DNA from: Symsagittifera roscoffensis | Taxonomy: Eukaryota > Xenacoelomorpha > Acoela > Convolutidae | Direction of reading: 5' to 3' | Assembly (NCBI RefSeq): GCF_963678635.1 | Contig: NC_087065.1 | Location: forward strand, 60,786,754 to 60,850,753 | Length of the DNA stretch: 64,000 bases | Shown: piece after piece, positions 58,018 to 64,000 of the stretch | How the letters are laid out: every line of letters starts with the position of its first letter | Position numbering within the stretch: position 1 is the stretch's first letter | Notes under the pieces: generated by a model | The model's input: the letters and a program-made list of their open reading frames with translations, nothing else | What the model was told of the DNA's origin: nothing | Databases searched by the model: none | Program-made: the position numbers and the translations under genes

Positions 58018-59472
58018 TTGTCATGCGAGGTCAGCGTTGGTGATGTTTGTCCCCGTTTGTTCTATGCTCAATTATCATGTTGTACCCATCCAGGCAAACT
58101 ATCCATCTCCCAATGTAGCTCTGGTCCATCGAGTACGTCTTCAGCCAGCTGAGTGCCCTGTTGTCGACCCGCAGCTTAAATGGCTCACTGCCAAAGTATG
58201 CTCTGTATTTCTCGACAAAAGTAACCACTGCGAACATCTCTGCTTTCGGCGCCCCGTACTTCATTTCTGTATCACTCAAGACTTTGCTCCCGTATGTTAT
58301 TGGTCTTAAGACTGTCTTCCCGTTCCATTCTTGTTCTTGATGGAGAATTCCAGAAATCGCGACTACCGATGCATCCGTATCCAACACGTACATCCCTTTT
58401 TCCGTTGGCATCCCTAACACCGGTGCCTCGCACAACTCTTTTTTATTCTCTGGAATGATTCTTCTGCTGCGTTGTTCCACGTGAACTTTTTGCCTTTGTG
58501 TCTCATTAATTGTTGCATCGGGTATACCTTGTCCGCATAGCCCTTGATGAATTCCCTGTAGTAGTTCGCAAAACCCAGGAAGCCTATCAACTGGTGTTCC
58601 GTTTTAGGCAATTTCCAAGTTAGAACTGCTTCTACTGCATCTGGATCCGGTCTGATGCCGTGCCTGTCCACCATCCTGCCCAAGTGTTTTATCGAATCCT
58701 TGAGTATCTCGTACTTTGATGGTTTACACTTTAGCCCCGACCTCTTCATACATGCAAACACCTCGTCCAGTCACTCGATGTGGTGTTCTAGTGTGGGCGT
58801 CGCTATTACTACGTCATCCACATAGCACATTACCAGATTGCTGTACGTCTTTGTCACACCTATCAGCGCATGTGCCATCAACCGTTGAAATGTAGCTGTG
58901 GCATTACAAAGACCAAACGGCATCTGTTTCCATTGAAACAGCCCCAACTCGCAAGCGAACCCTGTTTTGTCCCTGTCTTGCTTCCTCAGAGGGACCTGCC
59001 AGAAGGCCGAACCTAAATCAAGAGTCGTAAAAAATTTCGAGAGGCTTTCTTTTTGGCCATCAATACTCCACACGCCCACGGTGACTTGGATGGTTCTATC
59101 ATGTCATACTCCAGTAATGTCTCTATTTCTTTCCTACATGCCTCTGATTTGTGTCGCCCCCTCCCTGTGTGGTACCGCATTCTCTTCAAGTTCTTTTTCA
59201 TGCTCAACAAAATTACAACACCCGATGTCTGCCTTATGTCTCGAAAAAATTTCCTCGTTCCGCTCTAGTACGTCTTTGATGGCTTCGAGCTGTTCGTCCG
59301 TCAACTTGCCCCTTAAATGTTCGATCTCCGGTAGGACCGGTTTATCACTCTGCATTTCATCTAGTGTGGGCCGTTCCGGAAAATTCGAAAAGCTGGATAG
59401 CCCATCGTCTGTCTCTGACTTAAGTGATTTCACAAGACCTGATGAACCTTTTATTTTCTTCAATCGTCTCAA
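58018..59472 (-). pseudogene. E1 reverse transcriptase and RNase H
   Basis: These enzymes copy the element RNA. In minus-strand order: FERNEEIF-like N-terminus with SRHKADIGCCNF and KELEENAVPHREGA (59472-59134); KEIETLLEYDMIEPSKSPWA and VLMAKKK (59210-59013); FFTTLDLGSAFWQVPL, KTGFACELGLFQWKQMPFGL (59079-58771) and the catalytic YVDD at 58813-58824; LTWKLPKTEHQLIGFLGFAN (58761-58414); and RNase H with VLDTDASVVAISGIL and KAEMFAVVTFVEKY (58480-58031). Frameshifts lie near 59130, 59040, 58765 and 58440. The RNase H end is cut shortly after the NAD-type motif. Confidence 0.88.
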
Positions 59473-59507
59473 GATACAAATTTTGTCCCTATGATTGGAA
59501 CAATCAA

Positions 59508-59822
59508 CTACTTCATTTTGTTTTGAATTTCAGTCATTTCATATCGAGTTTTAACGGGTAAAGCATATCCCAGCTTCCTCCACCTCTGTATCGTGATGGC
59601 TATATCAAGAGTATTGAACAAGACACTGACGCAGAGACCGCTCTTGGTTATCGCGAAGGATCTTCCTAAAACAGCAGCACTTTGACTATTTGGGTTTGGG
59701 ACTACACATACCTGCTTGTTGTCACCTAGTTCATTGTAATTTTTCATTCGCAAACTTACAATTGCCGCTTCGTTCGCCTTCAGCCTCACCCTCCTACTCA
59801 AGAATACCGGTACTTTTTTCAA
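59508..59822 (-). pseudogene. E1 protease-RT spacer
   Basis: A 104-codon frame starting KKVPVFLSRRVRLKANEAAI, with VCVVPNPNSQSAAVLGRSFA. It lies between the protease frame and RT, where gypsy polyproteins have a poorly conserved connector. A stop separates it from each neighbour. Confidence 0.5.
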
Positions 59823-59837
59823 TCGCCATTATTAAAT

Positions 59838-61049
59838 TTACCGGTTTAATTGCGTACCTCCTATCGGGTTCCGTATCCTGAACATCGCATTGTTTAAATC
59901 AATTGTTACGTCCAAGTTCCTGATGAAGTCTCTACCTAAAATGAACTGGTCAGACTCATCTAGGTTTTCTACCACAAGAAAGCTCATCCACAGATTGCGT
60001 TCCCCCAGATTTAGGGCTATTATTGGTGTTCTGCTTAGCACCTGCAGCGCCCCTTTGTTAGCAGCTGACAACCGTATTCTCGAGTCTATCAAGTCATCTT
60101 TGTTGAAACCCATTCGTTCCCAAGTTTCGATTGGTATTACACTCAAGACCGCTCCAGTATCGAGCAACCCGCGCAACTGAGTCTTCTTGCCACTTATGTC
60201 AAGCACATGTGCTGATACGTCTGCCTCTGTCCCGATGTGCATTGCATCTTCCTTCAGCATGGCACAGTGTCCATTCGATCTCACCTTTAGTTCTTCTTTG
60301 CCCACGTAGATCTGCCCCACTAGATCTTCATCACTTGTTATCATTGTTTTCGTGTAGATGTTTATCCCATCTATATTCAACATCACCTCATGCGGACCAT
60401 AAGCTTCTGTATATCTGTTGTCCACACGGACCGACTTGCTGCCACCTCTCGTGAGTAGCGCCCTCAAGGCTCTAGAAGTCGTCTGTGGGCTTATCGCACT
60501 CAAGTAATCTGCGTATACGTCGATGTGCATTATTGTCTGGTCGCTGGGTTCGCTTAAGTTCCTTGTCACCTCATGGCCACCTACAGTGATTATTGACATT
60601 ATCCTGGCTCCGATTTTCGTTATGCCGAATGGCTTTCCCGTCACAATTTTCAGAGTGTTGCAATTTCCGCTCTTTGTCGACCCTATAACAGCTTCTGGCA
60701 CTGGCACCGAGCAACTTAACGTCTCATTCAATCTCTGTCTGTCGATCTCTTGCTTCATCCGTTGCTCTATTTCCTTCGTTGCTAGGTCCTGTTTCACCTT
60801 GTTGATCGCCTCTGACGCCGCTTTCTCATAATTTATCTCTAGGGCGTTCCTGGCCGTGGCTTCTATCGCACTTTTAACTTGCGTTACAGCCTTCACTGTC
60901 TTCGTTGGCAGTTCCGTACTTGGTGCTTCCAAGTTTTTTGTTTCAAACTCAGTTTGTCTATTTCTCTGATTCTGCACCGCCGCTAATGCCAATTTATGTT
61001 TGGGGTGACTCTGGTTCTTGACTGCCTCCCAAAACAGAGGACAGTCCAT
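59838..61049 (-). pseudogene. E1 gag C-terminus and aspartic protease
   Basis: A 403-codon open frame. It continues from the second zinc knuckle (its first Met is internal), passes a charged helix-rich region, and ends in a retropepsin: LLDTGAVLSVIP with the catalytic DTG at residues 297-299, and FILGRDFIRNLDVTIDL at 369-385 as the conserved C-terminal block. The protease, a homodimer in this family, cleaves the polyprotein. The frame is intact for its whole length, unusual in this decayed copy. It ends at a stop near 59838, before the spacer. Confidence 0.85.
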
Positions 61050-61237
61050 CCTGAAGTGCCCCTCCTGATTGCAGAAGAAGCATCTTGCACCTATTTTGAT
61101 GATTAAGCCACTATAGTACTCGTGTTCTTCATCTGGCTCATATCTTCCTCATCTGGTGCATATCCCAGACTCTTCATGCCCTGCTTGTATGTTGTGCAAT
61201 CCGCCACGTAATGATCAGCTGACCCGCAGTTAGCGCA
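61041..61237 (-). pseudogene. E1 gag nucleocapsid with two CCHC zinc knuckles
   Basis: Two C-x2-C-x4-H-x4-C knuckles are readable on the minus strand: CANCGSADHYVADC (61237-61196) and CFFCNQEGHFRMDC (61082-61041). They bind the element RNA in gag. They lie in different frames; a near-duplicate of about 17-20 bases (TTCATCTGGCTCATATC, then TTCCTCATCTGGTGCATATC, around 61118-61162) probably caused the shift. Confidence 0.85.
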
Positions 61238-61262
61238 TGATCTACGTTTGTCCATGTCATCT

Positions 61263-61625
61263 CTAGGCTTGTACCATGACGACCTTTTTTGGTTGACATT
61301 CCCCTTGCATGTTCCTGTTATCCGAATATGTGTATTTCTTGGGCTTCATTAGCATGTACTCCCTTGACTTGTGTCTCATCTCTTCTGGAGTCGGTGCATT
61401 GTCTTTTGACAATGTATAGTACGTTGCTAACAAGTTTGTTCTCAAGTCATCACTTTTTACCCCATCAATGAACTTTGAGGCGATGCTAAAGTTTCTTCTG
61501 TTCGTTGAATCTTCAGGATCGCTTCTTCGTCTCAAGCTTTCGAGATCATCTAGGAACCGATCAATCGATTCATCGTCCCTTTGCCTTCTCTTTTCAAATC
61601 GCATCATCGCTTGATGACCCTTCAT
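61263..61625 (-). pseudogene. E1 gag capsid-like domain, C-terminal half
   Basis: A 120-codon frame: QRDDESIDRFLDDLESLRRR, IASKFIDGVKSDDLRTNLLA and SREYMLMKPKKY. This is the usual second half of the Ty3/gypsy capsid domain (the Q-x-DES-x-x-F-x-x-x-L pattern and the FIDG-x-x-x-x-LR motif). It follows the 472-codon gag frame with one frameshift at about 61630 and precedes the zinc knuckles. Confidence 0.8.
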
Positions 61626-61637
61626 GCCTGACCCGAA

Positions 61638-63056
61638 TCAATTCAACAATATCTCGAAGATTTTATCCGCAGTGTCGCGTTCCTCTTCCTTCTTCGCAGC
61701 CACGCATTTCAACGCCGTGCCTTCTAAGTTGCTGAGTATCGCTGTGCATGCTTGTCTCTCATCGTTCAAGTTGTCTTGTTCCAAGTGTAATCTCATGACT
61801 TCTAACCAAGTATCAATGCACCCGTCTGAATCATCCTTGAATTCTTTCCGTTTTTTGAAAGTTTTCCTGGATTTGTTACCTCCTCTGTCACTCGAGTCGG
61901 TGTTCCCCGTGGCGAAGGCTTCCAATGTCCTGTTCATCATTTCCCAGGTGCTTGCCCACGTCATAGCATCCGGACCCACGTTAATGTGAGTCGTGGAATC
62001 CCCTGGACCACTCGTCTTTTTTGCTGTTCCATTCTTCATAATTGCTTTGCCCCCCCCCGCTGCTGTGCTCGCGGCATCCCGGGGTAATGGTAACGGTGTT
62101 GATTGCAGTTTGTTCCGTTGTGGTTCCACGAAATCAACTCTGTTGCCTTGCGTTCGATCCGCTGCGGGCCTGTCCTGTGACGTAGAGTTTCTCAAGATGG
62201 CGTTTAGTTTTTCCTGTATTGCACATGAACTCTCAGCCTGGTCCCTACTCATTGTGTCCATTCTCGTTTCCAGACTCCTCAACTGGCTGTTCACTGCGTC
62301 ATACCGTTGCTTCATCTCTTGCATGTCTCTTTTGATGTTCTTGCCTCGCTCTCCATCAGTGGCATCTACTTTGTCTGACATCTGTTGAAGCTTTTCCTCT
62401 GTCACTTTCGCCAGGTTGAAATAGTTGTCCAGGTACTCGTGTTTGTTGTACCTTAATTCTTTCTTTATCACCTCTCTATCCTCCTCGCTGTGCTTTAGTC
62501 TCTCGTCGATCTGATCTAGCTTCGCCATCAGATCGCCCAGCTCGAGAGAAGTTGTTGTTTCATGGTCAGCTGTTGCCCTGTTGTTGGCTGCTGCTCCCAG
62601 TTTGACCTGGTCTTCGTCTTGGTCGGTCTCTGTCGTTTTTGTGGAAACTGTTCCGAATGTTTTGCCTTTCTCGGTTTTCGGTTCCTCCGTCACTATGTCT
62701 CTTGATTTCATCCCGACCATCATTGCCAACCTTTCAGTAAATGACGTTCTTTTTCCTTGAGACTCTTCCCTTACCGTTTCTGGCGTGTTGTCCGTTGTGT
62801 CCTCCACAGTGTCTATCGGCGAGAACTCTATCGACTTTTGATTTGGTTCCTTTGCATTCGGCATCGGTGTCGACTCCGTCGTCTTCTTCTCCACCTCATC
62901 CACACTCTGGTCTGGTGTTTCTAGGTCAGTCTCATTGGCGGGTTCCGCTTGTTTCCCTTCCGCGCCCTCTTTTGTCTTGTTCTCTCTAGTACTCCTTGTG
63001 TTGACCATGCTAACTGAAAAGTTCTTCTTTGTTCTTCTTGGGCCAACCGATGTCAT
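61638..63056 (-). pseudogene. E1 gag, N-terminal and first capsid half
   Basis: A 472-codon frame with an ATG at 63056 (a second ATG, MVNTRSTREN, at 63008). The first 280 residues are highly charged, with a coiled-coil-like stretch (LGDLMAKLDQIDERLKHSEE, KVTEEKLQQMSDKVDATDGE). Residues after about 400 form the start of the capsid domain: CIDTWLEVMRLHLEQDNL and AILSNLEGTALKCVAAKK. Gag forms the cytoplasmic particle around the element RNA. The frame ends at a stop near 61638, where the capsid continues in another phase. It is the first gene after the 5' LTR, about 75 bases from the primer-site candidate. Confidence 0.82.
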
Positions 63057-63130
63057 TTTTCGTAGCGACGAGTTATATTTTGTCTTTGATTCTGTACCTC
63101 TTTTTGATTCGATGCTAAATTTGGATATCC

Positions 63131-63143
63131 GCTTCTGATAACC
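63131..63143 (-). other. Candidate primer-binding site of E1
   Basis: On the minus strand GGTTATCAGAAGC follows the LTR end within about 6 bases. It resembles the site complementary to the 3' end of initiator methionine tRNA (TGGTATCAGAGC type) with one extra T and one missing G. The position between LTR and gag is right; the sequence match is imperfect. Confidence 0.4.
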
Positions 63144-63149
63144 GACGCG

Positions 63150-64000
63150 TGTAAGAATCTAATGTAACTAAATCGACGATGCCGATCAATTAGTTACTCT
63201 AATGAGTCCCCCCTTTTTACACTTTACAACCACCAACCTCTAACCTAACCAGCCCCCCTTCTAACCTCCCCCCTCTTTAGCCCTCTTTTAAGCCGAAAAT
63301 TCCCTTAAGCGCCGGGTGCTAAACCTCTCGAGAGAAAACCGTAGACCTGTTTCCAGGCCTGCTTGAGTAAAACCTTCCTCAAAACAATGGGGTTCCGCTC
63401 ATCCAATTTTACACTTATTTCCTATAATAAAATGTGGATTTTAAGGATACCCGTTTGTCCAACTTGAGAACACCCCTGTGCGTCCTCCTCTTGTTATACC
63501 GGTCCCGTGCTGGTTTTGCCCCTTGACGTGCACTGCACTTGACACCAGCACCACCTTCCCACTTGCCTGGTTACCTCTTCCAGTCAAGTCTCCTAGCGGT
63601 TCAGCTCAATCCTTGTGAACCACTTTCCCACTCGGCTGGTCACCTCTTCCAGTCAAGTCTCCTAGTGGTTCAGCTCAATCCTTGTGAACCACTTTCCCAT
63701 TCGGCTGGTCACCTCTTCCAGTCAAGTCTCCTAGTTGCCCAGCTAAGTTGCAAGCTATCTAAAAACCCTTAACAACGCCCCCCACTTGGGCACCTTATTG
63801 AGGTTGCTGGATTAGATTGCTAGGTTGATCGAAACGATCGGTCTTATAAAGCAGTATGGGTATACTATTTAATTAATATAAAAGTTTGATCCAACTAATC
63901 TGGCGTCAAAATTACTGTCATTTTTGTTTTATGGCTTTTGTTCCTTTTTCTATTCTTTTTTCTTGTTTTTGTTTCGCTTTTTGTCTTTTTGCTCGTGTTT
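63150..64000 (-). repeat. E1 5' LTR, cut by the window end
   Basis: In plus orientation it starts TGTAAGAATC at 63150, i.e. it ends in CTTACA on the element strand, with an inverted pair GTAACTAA/TTAGTTAC (63164-63171 and 63190-63197). It matches 32112-32830 (AAATCGACGATGCCGAT, TAGCCCTC, AGCCGAAAAT, GGATTTTAAGGATACCCG). The U3 end lies beyond the window. A TATA-like TTTATAAG on the minus strand (63850-63843) sits beside a conserved GATCGAAACGATCG and is a weak promoter candidate. Confidence 0.7.
63560..63742. repeat. 69-bp tandem repeat in the E1 5' LTR (2.6 copies)
   Basis: Units start at 63560, 63629 and 63698, each containing CTCTTCCAGTCAAGTCTCCT. The related copy near 32563 has this segment once, so the repeats are specific to E1 or recent. 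Repeats inside LTRs often hold transcription-factor sites, but none is identified here. Confidence 0.85.

Overview
This window is repeat-dominated, non-genic DNA of a eukaryote, most likely an invertebrate animal. The evidence is a 31.6-kb tandem satellite followed by a nest of decayed retroelements: two related Ty3/gypsy LTR elements, a CR1/Jockey-like LINE, a Penelope-like fragment with a GIY-YIG nuclease domain, and a degraded reverse transcriptase (RT) element with a nuclease-like tail. I found no host gene, tRNA, rRNA or CRISPR array. The phylum cannot be fixed from the sequence.

Layout. Positions 1-31637 are one satellite array with a 35-bp basic unit, organised into changing higher-order repeats (about 807, 1192, 920, 984, 560 and 943 bp, and a 2481-bp tandem duplication). 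From about 16 kb a second monomer type, marked by AGCAAACCA, is interspersed. Positions 32112-33890 and 34009-34920 are two LTR-related pieces in opposite orientation. Positions 35326-37260 are a broken minus-strand RT element. Positions 38580-41850 are a minus-strand LINE. Positions 41900-43559 hold a non-coding module (here module Y) interrupted by an 832-bp Penelope-like insertion with an 11-bp target-site duplication. Positions 43560-52312 are gypsy element E2 and 52395-64000 are gypsy element E1, both read on the minus strand.

E1 and E2 belong to one family. Their RT/RNase H parts are very similar, but each copy lacks a different part. E1 keeps the end of its 5' LTR, a primer-binding-site candidate, gag, protease, RT and RNase H, then jumps directly to a 3' accessory gene and its 3' LTR. 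E2 starts inside RT and keeps RNase H, integrase, a long post-integrase extension and two accessory frames: ORF-A (coiled coil) and ORF-B. ORF-B, about 600 residues, is the most interesting content. It sits where retroviruses carry env, yet shows no signal peptide or membrane anchor. It is present in both copies, is much more divergent between them than pol, and matches no family I recognise. All coding regions carry stops or frameshifts, so the elements look dead as they stand.
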